From the NCBI GenBank assembly GCA_009840595.1, contig VXNK01000045.1, positions 1 to 33,410 on the forward strand: a stretch of 33,410 nt of DNA. The letters are read 5' to 3'. The notes under the pieces were generated by a model. The model worked only from the letters and a program-made list of their open reading frames with translations, was not told the DNA's origin and searched no databases. The stretch's first letter is position 1, and each line of letters starts with the position of its first letter. The DNA is from Rhodospirillaceae bacterium. Its GTDB lineage: Bacteria > Pseudomonadota > Alphaproteobacteria > Bin65. The position numbers were made by a program, and so were the translations under genes. Of this stretch, positions 8,987 to 16,111 are shown one piece after another.

Positions 8987-9102
8987 TTGACCGAATCGCT
9001 GCCGGTGCCAATCTCCCGGTCGAACCGGGCGTCAGCGGCGCCCGGCTGCACAGATTTCCCAACCGGGTTTCGATACAAGGCCGGACGGCGAGCGGGGGCA
9101 TC

Positions 9103-9345
9103 GTGGCGCGACATGTGAAGATCGGAGAGGCGAAGACCCGCCTTTCTGCGCTGCCGGTGGCAGTGGAGACAGGCGAGGATCCGACGATCTGCCGCGGCGC
9201 AGCGCCGGTCGCCCATGCAACGCGGAGCGCCGGCGAAGGCGAACATGCCGCGCTCAGCGCGACGCTGCGCCGGGAACGGGCGAAGCGGAAGGCGGTGACG
9301 ACGGCCGAGATCCTGTCCTGGCGTCACGAGGGACACGCGCACTGA
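9103..9345 (+). CDS. Phd/YefM-family antitoxin, apparently without intact toxin
   Basis: The 80-residue product begins VARHVKIGEAKTRLSAL and has ETGEDPTICRGAAPVAH, the conserved DNA-binding half of Phd/YefM antitoxins. It ends AVTTAEILSWRHEGHAH, a tail common in antitoxins paired with PIN-domain (VapC) toxins. The GTG at 9103 is chosen because the homologous region begins there and GGGGG precedes it. The frame stays open upstream to 8872 without family resemblance. Normally a vapC overlaps the antitoxin stop. Here only a short toxin-like fragment follows before a rhodanese gene. By family it would bind its own promoter and neutralise a cognate toxin. Confidence 0.72.
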   Translation: MARHVKIGEAKTRLSALPVAVETGEDPTICRGAAPVAHATRSAGEGEHAALSATLRRERAKRKAVTTAEILSWRHEGHAH

Positions 9346-9440
9346 GGACGACCGTATCCTGCGCCTCGGCGGCTGCCTGGGCGCCGCCGGGCGAGGGCGC
9401 GGCGCTGGGCCGGTTGACCGCGCGCCCGGCCGCGCCATGA
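9342..9440 (+). pseudogene. Possible truncated VapC (PIN toxin) remnant
   Basis: In the -1 frame, overlapping the antitoxin stop exactly where a toxin start is expected, 32 codons read LRTTVSCASAAAWAPPGEG, then AALGRLTARPAAP, then stop. The opening resembles the PIN start of VapC (hydrophobic, D-x-S-A-x-A-W), but the first catalytic Asp is absent and the rest is missing. There is no ATG. Decay after a deletion is inferred. Chance resemblance is possible. Confidence 0.3.
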
Positions 9441-9500
9441 TGGCCGGCGAATATTCAGCGACCGAATCCCGCGAACAGCCAGCAACGAAGGAACCCAGCC

Positions 9501-9914
9501 ATGCCGGTGACGAAAGGCATCAAGGCCCTGGTCGAGGAAGCCTATGCGCAAGTCGAGACCTGGACGGTCGAAGACGCGATCGCCCGCTTCGGCGACGACT
9601 CGATCCAGCTCGTCGACATCCGCGACATCCGCGAATTGTGGCGCGAGGGCACGGTGCCCGGCGCGGTCCACGCGCCGCGCGGCATGCTCGAATTCTGGGT
9701 CGATCCGGACAGCCCCTATCACCGCGAGGTCTTCGCGACCGACAAGAAGCTGGTGTTCTATTGCGCCGCGGGCTGGCGCAGCGCGCTCGCCGGCAAGGCG
9801 ATGCTGGAGATGGGCCTGACCGACGTCGCCCATATCGACGGCGGTTTCACCGGCTGGAAGAAGGCCGGCGGCCCGGTCGAGGAAAAGCCGCAGCCCGCGC
9901 CGAAGACGGGGTAG
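9501..9914 (+). CDS. Rhodanese-like sulfurtransferase
   Basis: The 137-residue product is a single rhodanese domain. It shows the N-terminal LVDIRDIRELWREGTVPGA, the active-site loop FYCAAGWRSAL with catalytic Cys88, and the C-terminal HIDGGFTGWKKAGGPVE. Such proteins carry sulfur as a cysteine persulfide. No signal peptide or second domain is present, so it is probably cytosolic. The ATG is preceded by AAGGAA. The CoA-transferase gene follows about 120 bp later on the same strand, past a strong hairpin. The partner and sulfur acceptor are unknown. Confidence 0.92.
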   Translation: MPVTKGIKALVEEAYAQVETWTVEDAIARFGDDSIQLVDIRDIRELWREGTVPGAVHAPRGMLEFWVDPDSPYHREVFATDKKLVFYCAAGWRSALAGKAMLEMGLTDVAHIDGGFTGWKKAGGPVEEKPQPAPKTG

Positions 9915-9964
9915 GGGACGGAACACTGCTGATCGGCCCGGATTTCGGTTCGGGCGGTGGGACC

Positions 9965-9991
9965 GTAGGGGAGTTTGAAACCCTCCCCTAC
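9965..9991. repeat. Perfect 9-bp inverted repeat between rhodanese and CoA-transferase genes
   Basis: GTAGGGGAG and CTCCCCTAC pair perfectly around the loop TTTGAAACC. There is no T-run after it, so it is either a weak terminator, an mRNA-stabilising hairpin or a dispersed repeat. The CoA-transferase start is 42 bp downstream. Confidence 0.6.
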
Positions 9992-10032
9992 ACGGGTTCG
10001 GACTGGCTCGGCATTTTGGGAGGAATGGAAAG

Positions 10033-12594
10033 ATGACCGCCGATGCACCGGACCGGGCGGCGCCGCTGGCGGGCGTTCGGGTCCTCAATCTCGGCACGCG
10101 CTGGCCCGGCCGGGTGGCCGCGATGCTGCTGGCCGACCAGGGCGCGGACGTGGTCGAGATTGTGCGGCCCGGCCGCGAGACCCACGCCGCCGACCCGCTG
10201 CTCGACCGCGGCAAGCGCCTGGTCGAGCTGGACCTCAAGGACGAGGCGGCTCGCCGCATCTGCCGCGAGCGGGCCGCCGAGGCGGACGTCGTGTTCGAGA
10301 ACATGCGCCCCGGCGCCGCCGCCGCGCTCGGGCTCGACTATGCCGCGCTCGGCGGCGAAGGCAGCGGCCTCGTCCACATCTCCCTGCCCGGTTTCGCCGA
10401 AGGCGATCCGATGCGCGACGTCCCGGCCTGGGAGGGAACCGTCTGCGCCGCCGTCGGCGTCTATACCGATATCAGCCCCCTCGGCGCGCTGCTCGGCACG
10501 CCGGTCTACTCCGCTATCCCCATGGCGTCGGCCTATGGCGGCGTGCTCGGCAGCCTCGCCGCCTCGCTCGGGCTCTACCGCCGGCAGCGCACCGGCCGCG
10601 GCCAGCATATCGAGGTGCCGCTCGCCGATTGCGTGATGGCCGCCATGGCGCTGCTCACCTGCAAGATCGAGGGCCAGCCCGCGCGCTACAACTTCCCGCC
10701 CATCGACAACGCGGTGCTGGATCTCGTGTTTCCGGCGCTGCGCGACCTGCGCGGCGGCATGACCGAAGACCATGTCGCCCGGATCGCGGACTATGTCCGG
10801 GGCCACGCCAACCCGACGATCAATTTCTACGAATGCGCGGACGGGCGGATCCTCTTCGTCTGCGCCCCGGACCACGTCTACCAGAACCGCGCCTTCCTCC
10901 AGGCTCTCGGCGTCTACGACCGGGTCATCGCCGAGGGGATGGTGAGCGAAACCCCCTATACGGAGCACGATGCCGGCAACAATGTGAACAAGGCGGCGAG
11001 CCTGACCCCGGCGTGGCGCACGCGGCTCATCGGACTCATCGCGGCGGCGGTGAAAGCCCGCCCGGCGGCGGAATGGGAGGCGACGATGCGCGCGGTCAAC
11101 GTGCCGGCGACGGTGGTGCGGACGAGCGCCGAATGGCTGGCCGACCCGGCCGTCCGGGAGGCCGGGATCACCGCCGACCTCGACGACCCGGTGCGCGGCC
11201 CGGTGCGCCAGCCCGGCCGGTTCGTTTCCATCGAGAACGCGGCGGTCCGGTCGCCGGGGCTCCGGCCGGCGGCGGCCGCTACGGCAGATTTCGCGTGGCT
11301 GGCCCCGCCGATGGACCGGCCGGCGCCCGCGGCAACGGATTCGGATATCGGCCCGGACGCCGGCCCGGATGCGGCATCGCGGGGGATGCTCGACGGAGTC
11401 CGGGTGCTCGATTTCTCGAACATCGTCGCCGGCCCCGCTGCGGGCCGCACCCTCGCCGAACACGGCGCAGACGTCATCCGCATCGATCCGCCGGCGCCCC
11501 AGGCCGGACCCTACGCGACCATGTGGTTCGGCGTCGACGTCAACCAGGGCAAGCGCGCCGTCGTTCTCGACCTCAAGACCGATGCGGGCAAGGCCGCGCT
11601 CGCACGGCTGGTCGAAGGCGCGGACGTCGTCCTGCACAACTTTCTCGACCGCTCCGCCCGGTCCCTCGGCATCGCGCACGATCAGCTCGCCGCGATCAAC
11701 CCCGCCATCGTCTCGGCCCAGATCGGCGCCTGGACGGGGATGGAGCCCGGTCCGTACGACGACGATCCGTCCTTCGATCCCGTGCTGCAGGCGGCGACCG
11801 GAATCATGGCGCGCTACGGCGACGGCCCGGACAAGCCGGTCATGCACGCCATCGCCTCCTGCGTAGACTATATCACCGGCTTCTCGACGGCGGCCGGCAT
11901 CGCCCAGGCGCTGCTGGCGCGCGCGCGCGGGCAGGGCGGCAGCTATGTCCGCACCTCGCTCGCGATGGCGGCGCAACTGGTCCAGTTCCCCTACATGGTC
12001 GTCTGGGACGGCGCCGGGCCGGGCGCGGAGCCGTCCGGCCAGCAGGCGCGCGGCGAGCGCCCCGGCCAGCGCATCTACGAGACGGCCGACGGCTGGGTTT
12101 ACATCGGCTGCCGCCCCGGCGACGCCGCCGGGGGCGCCCCGGCGGGGGGCGGGGCGGTCGGCGGGGCGGACGGCTCGGCCGGCGCGATCGCGGATGCCGT
12201 GCGCGGACTGACGACCGGGGAAATCCAGGCGCGGCTCGCGGGAATTCCCGGCGCCGGCGCGGTGGCGCTGCGCACGCTTGCGGAGATCCGCGCCGACCGC
12301 ACGGTCGAAACGGCGGAGACCGCGGATCGGCGCTCCAACTGGATGAGCGGCGGTTCCATCTGCCTGCGCCGCGGCCTGCACCCCTCCGGCCACACCACCA
12401 CCCTGCCGCTGCCGACTTGGGTGCGCCCCGAAGCGGCGTCCGTGCAGCACCTTGGCCCCGCGCCCCCGCCCGGCGCCCACACCGCCGAGGTGCTGGCCGA
12501 GGCGGGGCATTCGGCCGGGGAGACGGAAGACCTTCTGCGCCGCGGCGCCGCGCGCGACGGCTGGGCCGTCCTGCCGCGCTACCTGCCGAGGTGA
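10033..12594 (+). CDS. Tandem double-domain CaiB/BaiF (family III) CoA-transferase
   Basis: The 853-residue product is twice the usual 380-450. Two family III domains follow each other: residues 10-430 (LAGVRVLNLGTRWPGRVAAML) and about 452-850 (LDGVRVLDFSNIVAGPAAGRT). Such enzymes move CoA between carboxylic acids through an aspartyl-CoA intermediate. The first half keeps the expected Asp199 in VPLADCVMAAM. The second half has Met645 at that place (TSLAMAAQ), so it is probably not catalytic and may be structural. Its C-terminal third is also Gly/Ala-rich (about 695-720). GGGAGGA precedes the ATG. The substrate pair is unknown. Family III enzymes are dimers of interlaced rings, so a fused pseudo-dimer is a natural reading. 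Confidence 0.88.
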   Translation: MTADAPDRAAPLAGVRVLNLGTRWPGRVAAMLLADQGADVVEIVRPGRETHAADPLLDRGKRLVELDLKDEAARRICRERAAEADVVFENMRPGAAAALGLDYAALGGEGSGLVHISLPGFAEGDPMRDVPAWEGTVCAAVGVYTDISPLGALLGTPVYSAIPMASAYGGVLGSLAASLGLYRRQRTGRGQHIEVPLADCVMAAMALLTCKIEGQPARYNFPPIDNAVLDLVFPALRDLRGGMTEDHVARIADYVRGHANPTINFYECADGRILFVCAPDHVYQNRAFLQALGVYDRVIAEGMVSETPYTEHDAGNNVNKAASLTPAWRTRLIGLIAAAVKARPAAEWEATMRAVNVPATVVRTSAEWLADPAVREAGITADLDDPVRGPVRQPGRFVSIENAAVRSPGLRPAAAATADFAWLAPPMDRPAPAATDSDIGPDAGPDAASRGMLDGVRVLDFSNIVAGPAAGRTLAEHGADVIRIDPPAPQAGPYATMWFGVDVNQGKRAVVLDLKTDAGKAALARLVEGADVVLHNFLDRSARSLGIAHDQLAAINPAIVSAQIGAWTGMEPGPYDDDPSFDPVLQAATGIMARYGDGPDKPVMHAIASCVDYITGFSTAAGIAQALLARARGQGGSYVRTSLAMAAQLVQFPYMVVWDGAGPGAEPSGQQARGERPGQRIYETADGWVYIGCRPGDAAGGAPAGGGAVGGADGSAGAIADAVRGLTTGEIQARLAGIPGAGAVALRTLAEIRADRTVETAETADRRSNWMSGGSICLRRGLHPSGHTTTLPLPTWVRPEAASVQHLGPAPPPGAHTAEVLAEAGHSAGETEDLLRRGAARDGWAVLPRYLPR

Positions 12595-12636
12595 GGGAAG
12601 CCGGAGGGCTCCGCGCACCACAGGACGAACCGGCCC

Positions 12637-12662
12637 GGCCGGCGTTGCCCGGCCTCTTGATT
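12637..12662 (+). terminator. Weak terminator after the CoA-transferase gene
   Basis: GGCCGG and CCGGCC pair around CGTTGC and are followed by TCTTGATT. The T-content is poor. It lies about 42 bp after the stop and just before the vapB operator. Confidence 0.3.
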
Positions 12663-12669
12663 CACGATG

Positions 12670-12698
12670 GGGTAGAAACAAATACCCGGTTTCTACCC
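12670..12698 (+). promoter_or_regulatory. Palindromic operator upstream of the first vapB
   Basis: GGGTAGAAAC and GTTTCTACCC form perfect 10-bp arms around 9 bp, ending 13 bp before the ATG. The same arms occur upstream of the second vapB. Type II antitoxins usually bind such palindromes to repress their own operon. Confidence 0.7.
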
Positions 12699-12711
12699 TA
12701 AGGGACCGGAC

Positions 12712-12969
12712 ATGGGCCTCAACATCAAGAACGAAGAGACCTGCGCGCTCGCCCGCGAACTCGCCGACCTGACCGGCGAGACCGTGACCGGCGCGATAAC
12801 CGTTGCCCTGCGCGAACGCCTGGAGCGGGAGAAGCGGGAGCGGGACAAAGAAGCACTGCTTCGGGATGTCCGCGCCATAGCAGAGCGCTGCGCTGCGCGC
12901 ATGGGTCCGGGGCCGTCGTCCACCGAGATCGGCGATTTCCTGTATGACGGGCACGGGTTGCCGAAGTGA
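12712..12969 (+). CDS. VapB-family antitoxin, orphan upstream copy
   Basis: The 85-residue product begins MGLNIKNEETCALARELADL and belongs to the Rv0623-like VapB antitoxins, which have a ribbon-helix-helix-like N-terminus that binds DNA and a C-terminal tail that wraps the toxin (FLYDGHGLPK end). It is a tandem duplicate of the gene 357 bp downstream. Residues 1-45 differ at only two positions, while the C-terminal 40 are only about half identical. No toxin follows: a GTGA start/stop overlap is kept at 12966, but the frame after it closes quickly. It may therefore be a cassette that has lost its vapC. It could still act on a remote toxin or on the neighbouring operator. Confidence 0.85.
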   Translation: MGLNIKNEETCALARELADLTGETVTGAITVALRERLEREKRERDKEALLRDVRAIAERCAARMGPGPSSTEIGDFLYDGHGLPK

Positions 12970-13026
12970 TCGGAACCGGGCGAGGCGGTTGCTGCGCGGG
13001 CGTTGCGCAGACACCTGAACGGCGGT

Positions 13027-13057
13027 AGGGTAGAAGCAGATATCTGATTTCTACCCT
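13027..13057 (+). promoter_or_regulatory. Palindromic operator upstream of the second vapB
   Basis: AGGGTAGAA and TTCTACCCT form the outer arms, and a perfect inner palindrome CAGATATCTG sits at 13037-13046. The outer arms match those of the first vapB operator, which predicts cross-binding by both antitoxins. It ends 11 bp before the start codon. Confidence 0.7.
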
Positions 13058-13068
13058 GGGGATCGTAA

Positions 13069-13326
13069 ATGGGCCTCAACATCAAGAACGAAGAGACCTG
13101 CGCGCTCGCCCGCGAACTGGCCGACCTGACCGGCGAGACCATGACCGGCGCGATAACCGTTGCCCTGAGCGAACGCCTGGAGCGGGAGAAGCGGGAGCGG
13201 GATGCAGAGGCGGAGATTGCGGAAATGCTCGCCTTCGGCGAACGCTGCGCCAAGCGCCTGGGTCCGGGGCCGTCCGCTGTCGAGCACGGCGACTTCCTGT
13301 ACGACGAGCACGGCCTGCCCAGGTGA
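13069..13326 (+). CDS. vapB: VapB-family antitoxin paired with VapC
   Basis: The 85-residue product is an Rv0623-like VapB antitoxin and the downstream copy of a tandem duplication. Its N-terminal 45 residues are nearly the same as in the copy at 12712. The tail (EIAEMLAFGERCAKRLGPGP, then FLYDEHGLPR) differs. The stop overlaps the vapC GTG start in a GTGA, so the two are translationally coupled. It should neutralise the following toxin and repress the operon through the palindrome just upstream. Confidence 0.9.
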   Translation: MGLNIKNEETCALARELADLTGETMTGAITVALSERLEREKRERDAEAEIAEMLAFGERCAKRLGPGPSAVEHGDFLYDEHGLPR

Positions 13327-13733
13327 TTGTCGATACCTCGGCGGTCCTGGCGGTCCTGTTCGGCGAACCGGATCGGCAGCGCTATGCCGCCGCCCTCCAG
13401 ACAGCGCCGCGTCGCCGAATGTCGGTCGCTAACGCGCTCGAAGCGACAATCGTTGCCGAACGTCGCGGCGGTGCGCCGGCTGGGGTCGATCTTGAACTTT
13501 TTTTCGAGCTATGCGGCCGCGCGCGGGGGCCCGTCACGACGGAACAGCTTGCCGCCGCCCGGCGCGCGGGGCGGCGGTTCGGCAGGGGCAACCATCCGGC
13601 CGGGCTGAATTTCGGCGACTGCTTCGCCTACGCCCTCGCCGAGACGACCGGCGAACCGCTGCTCTTCAAGGGCGGCGACTTCGCGCAGACGGACATTCCG
13701 CCGGCGCTGGCGGAAGAGGCGGCGGCGGGGTAG
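13323..13733 (+). CDS. vapC: VapC-type PIN-domain ribonuclease toxin
   Basis: The 136-residue product is a PIN-domain toxin, by family a Mg2+-dependent endoribonuclease that cuts tRNA or rRNA and stops growth when free of antitoxin. The acidic metal-binding residues are in place: Asp4 (MIVDTSAVLAVLFGE), Glu40 (NALEATIVAE), Asp99 (NFGDCFAYALA) and Asp119 (FKGGDFAQTD). Nothing is missing, so it should be active. The start is GTG at 13323, overlapping the antitoxin stop by four bases. No further gene follows on this strand for 1 kb. Confidence 0.93.
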   Translation: MIVDTSAVLAVLFGEPDRQRYAAALQTAPRRRMSVANALEATIVAERRGGAPAGVDLELFFELCGRARGPVTTEQLAAARRAGRRFGRGNHPAGLNFGDCFAYALAETTGEPLLFKGGDFAQTDIPPALAEEAAAG

Positions 13734-13815
13734 GGCGCCGGGGGGAACGAAGGGCGGCGATGCCTGAGTCGCCCGTCGCGGGACGGGCTGCGCCCCGGCG
13801 GTGCCGCAACCCCGC

Positions 13816-14661
13816 TCAGTCCCGGCCCGCCTCGACGATCTTTTGCGCCAGCAGTTCCGGATCGGTGAAGCAGGCTTCGTGGCCGCCCGGCATCTGCACC
13901 AGCCGGCACAGGCCGAGGCGCGCCGTGAACCGCGGATGCCAGGCGAAATCGCCCGGCGGCATGGCGATGTCTTCCGTGCAGTTGATGTAGGAGCGCGGAA
14001 TCTTCAGCTCGTGGAAGGATTTCAGCGCCACCCGGTCGGTCAGCGTCCGCAGCGGATGCGGCGTCGTCAGCTCGTAGGTCTTCTGGGCGAGCGCCAGGTC
14101 CGCATCGTTCATGAACGCCTCGCGCCACACCGGGAAAGGCAGTTTGACCGCGCCCGGGCCGTGGGCCCCGGACGCCGCGATCGCGTCCATCAGCTGCTTG
14201 TAATGCGGCGGGCTGACCGATTCGATCGATTCGCCGTCGCTCAGCACGAAAGCGTTCCAGTAGACCAGCCGGCGAATGCGGTCCGGCAGCTCCTCCGCCA
14301 TCCGGGAGATGATCGTGCCGCCGTAGGAATGACCGAGGAGCACGAAATCCTTCAGGTCGTTTTTAACGACATAGTCGACGGCGGACTTGACGGCGTCGTT
14401 GTGCCCGACGGTCCTGTCGATGTCCTTGCCGGGTCCGTTGCCGGCCAGGGTCGGTGTGTGGACGGTGTGCCCGGCCTTGCGCAGCGGTTTCGCAACGTCC
14501 TCCCACAATGCGCCATAGTGCCAGGCGCCGTGAATCAGCACGAATGTCGTCATGTTTGCCTCCTGCTTCGGCGTCCCGGCGGCCAGAACGGTCGTCGGGG
14601 CCGTGGCCAGCGCGCCCGCCGCGCCCGCCCCTTGCATGAACTGTCTGCGGTGGATGGTCAT
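13816..14661 (-). CDS. Alpha/beta hydrolase with Tat signal (methylesterase-like)
   Basis: The 281-residue product starts with a twin-arginine signal (MTIHRRQFMQGAGAAGALAT) and continues into an alpha/beta hydrolase fold. The oxyanion region is VLIHGAWHYGALW, and the likely triad is Ser112 (GHSYGG), Asp231 and His261 (PGGHEA). The core resembles small plant-type methylesterases and hydroxynitrile lyases (EstC group), which normally begin right at MTTFVLIHGAW. That methionine (position 14553) has its own excellent AGGAGG six bases upstream. The 14661 start also has AGGGAG. Both exported and cytosolic forms may therefore be made. It is divergent from an AraC regulator 137 bp away, which may control it. 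The substrate is unknown. Confidence 0.85.
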   Translation of the reverse strand: MTIHRRQFMQGAGAAGALATAPTTVLAAGTPKQEANMTTFVLIHGAWHYGALWEDVAKPLRKAGHTVHTPTLAGNGPGKDIDRTVGHNDAVKSAVDYVVKNDLKDFVLLGHSYGGTIISRMAEELPDRIRRLVYWNAFVLSDGESIESVSPPHYKQLMDAIAASGAHGPGAVKLPFPVWREAFMNDADLALAQKTYELTTPHPLRTLTDRVALKSFHELKIPRSYINCTEDIAMPPGDFAWHPRFTARLGLCRLVQMPGGHEACFTDPELLAQKIVEAGRD

Positions 14662-14798
14662 CGGTCTGCTCCCTCATGCCCGGATGCCGGCCGGCGACCG
14701 CAGAATTGCCCCGGCCAGCGCACTGCCTTATCCTCACAAGAGCGCCGGGCCGGTTCTTGGCCCGCAGCGCACCGGAACGGGACTCGAGGGAACGTTCC

Positions 14799-15797
14799 AT
14801 GACCCGCGAGGCCGGACAGGCGCCGCGCGTGCGGAACAGGCGGTACGAAATCTGGCGCACCGCGGATGTCGCCGAGCCCGACCGTTACGCCTATTTTCGC
14901 GAGGCGGTCTGCGAAGCCTTCATGGACCTGACGCCCGAACACGACCGCTCGGGTCCGTTCGACGCCGTGGTCGAATCCGTGCCGCTGGCCGACGGTGCGG
15001 TAAACCGGGTTCGCGGCACGCCGCACCATGTTCAGCGGACGCCGGCGCAAATTCGCCGGACAACCGAACAGTGTTTCTTCCTCAACATCCAGCTCAAGTC
15101 CGAATGCGTCATCGAACAGACGGGCCGCGCGGTCCGGCTCGCGCCCGGACAGGTCGCCCTGTTCGGCAGCGACCAGCCCTTCCGGATTTTCCACCCCGAG
15201 GGGCGTGACATGAGCGTCGCCTCATTCTGGCTGCCGCGCCGGCAGGTCGAGGAGTCGTTTCCCGGCGGGCGGATACCGGGTATCCGCCGGGTCTCCGACC
15301 ATCCGTTCCTCGGCCCGCTGATCGCGTCGGCCGCGCGCACCCTGAATCGCGGCGCCCGCGCCATCGACCCCGCCGACGGCAGCCTCATGCTGGAGAGCCT
15401 GATCCGGCTGGCGGCGCAGGCCGGCTCAGGCAGCCGCGATCCGGGCGTTGCGCCCGAAACGCTCCATCCGGTCCTGCTGGCGGCCGTTCTGGAACATGTC
15501 GAGAGCCGGTTGCACGAACCGGCCCTTTCGGTCGGCGGGGTCGCCGCGCATTTCGGCATCAGCAAGCGCTATGTCCACAAGCTGTTCGAGCGCACCGGCA
15601 ACAGTTTTTCGCGCCACGTCCTGCAATGCCGGCTCGAACGGACGGCGGCGGACCTTGCGGCGCCGGAATACGCCCGGTCGCCGATCGCCGAGATCGCCTA
15701 CCGCAACGGCTTTTCCGACCTGTCCTATTTCAACCGCCGCTTCAGGGCGCATTTCCAGGCGACGCCGCGGGAGGTGCGGCGGAACCGGCGCCGATGA
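14799..15797 (+). CDS. AraC-family transcriptional regulator
   Basis: The 332-residue product has an N-terminal cupin-like sensor region (about 40-180, with LAPGQVALFGSDQPFRIFHP) and a C-terminal double helix-turn-helix (about 225-330). The latter shows LSVGGVAAHFGISKRYVHKL and the AraC signature IAEIAYRNGFSDLSYFNRRF. The ATG at 14799 is preferred: GAGGGA precedes it and the sensor domain follows directly. The frame extends upstream to 14676 without sense. Such regulators activate or repress nearby genes in response to a small molecule. The divergent hydrolase is the obvious target. Confidence 0.92.
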   Translation: MTREAGQAPRVRNRRYEIWRTADVAEPDRYAYFREAVCEAFMDLTPEHDRSGPFDAVVESVPLADGAVNRVRGTPHHVQRTPAQIRRTTEQCFFLNIQLKSECVIEQTGRAVRLAPGQVALFGSDQPFRIFHPEGRDMSVASFWLPRRQVEESFPGGRIPGIRRVSDHPFLGPLIASAARTLNRGARAIDPADGSLMLESLIRLAAQAGSGSRDPGVAPETLHPVLLAAVLEHVESRLHEPALSVGGVAAHFGISKRYVHKLFERTGNSFSRHVLQCRLERTAADLAAPEYARSPIAEIAYRNGFSDLSYFNRRFRAHFQATPREVRRNRRR

Positions 15798-15837
15798 TCC
15801 GGTCCTGCCGGTCGACGCAGGCGCCATGCGCCGGAAT

Positions 15838-15900
15838 TTCAGATAAAATTACTATTTTCGCTTGAATTTCCTGTAATATTTCCTATAAATGTGAGATGGT
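15838..15900. other. AT-rich segment downstream of the AraC gene
   Basis: This stretch is strikingly AT-rich for the window, with repeated TTTCCT-type words (ATTTCCTGTAATATTTCC). It holds no open frame. It could be foreign DNA or a promoter-like spacer. The rest of the 15798-16111 gap is the iteron element at 15942-16050. Confidence 0.5.
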
Positions 15901-15941
15901 TTCATCGCCGCCGGACAATCCCTCCGAGCCCGGACGGAAAC

Positions 15942-16050
15942 TGACATTTCATGACATATCCTGACATCCCCCCACGTCATCCCGCTCCGGCCGGAATGAC
16001 GGGAGGGGTGAAAGGAAGGCACAATGACGAATCATGACATTTCCTGACAC
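15942..16050. repeat. Iteron-palindrome element, copy 1
   Basis: TGAC recurs at exact 10-bp steps at 15942, 15952 and 15962 (words like TGACATATCC). Thirteen bases after the last of these, a palindromic core begins with CGTCAT (15975) and closes with ATGACG (16001). TGAC then recurs at 16025, 16035 and 16045. Copy 2 at 16769-17104 has the same plan and the same 13-bp left spacing. It is not an insertion sequence, because no transposase frame is present. Confidence 0.75.
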
Positions 16051-16111
16051 ATGCCGAAGGCTCTCCGTCCGGCGCCGCCGCCGGGTTGCGGAACCGTCGC
16101 CGCGCCGGCCG

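Larger units (their letters stand above)
8780..9102. other. Intergenic region between the MFS leader and the antitoxin gene
   Basis: No gene is supported in this 323-bp stretch. It contains an inverted repeat GGTCGTT/AACGACC at 8890-8912 with a 9-bp loop. It also contains about four 12-bp tandem units (consensus CGGACCGGGCAT) at 8940-8986. Both could serve divergent regulation of the exporter and the antitoxin, but this is not shown. Confidence 0.5.

Noticed and set aside
9988-13014. A 1008-codon open frame on the minus strand opposite the CoA-transferase and vapB
   Set aside because: It is Arg/Gly/Ala/His-rich, without domain motifs, and lies opposite a clear coding gene with family motifs throughout. 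It is a shadow caused by high GC at third positions.
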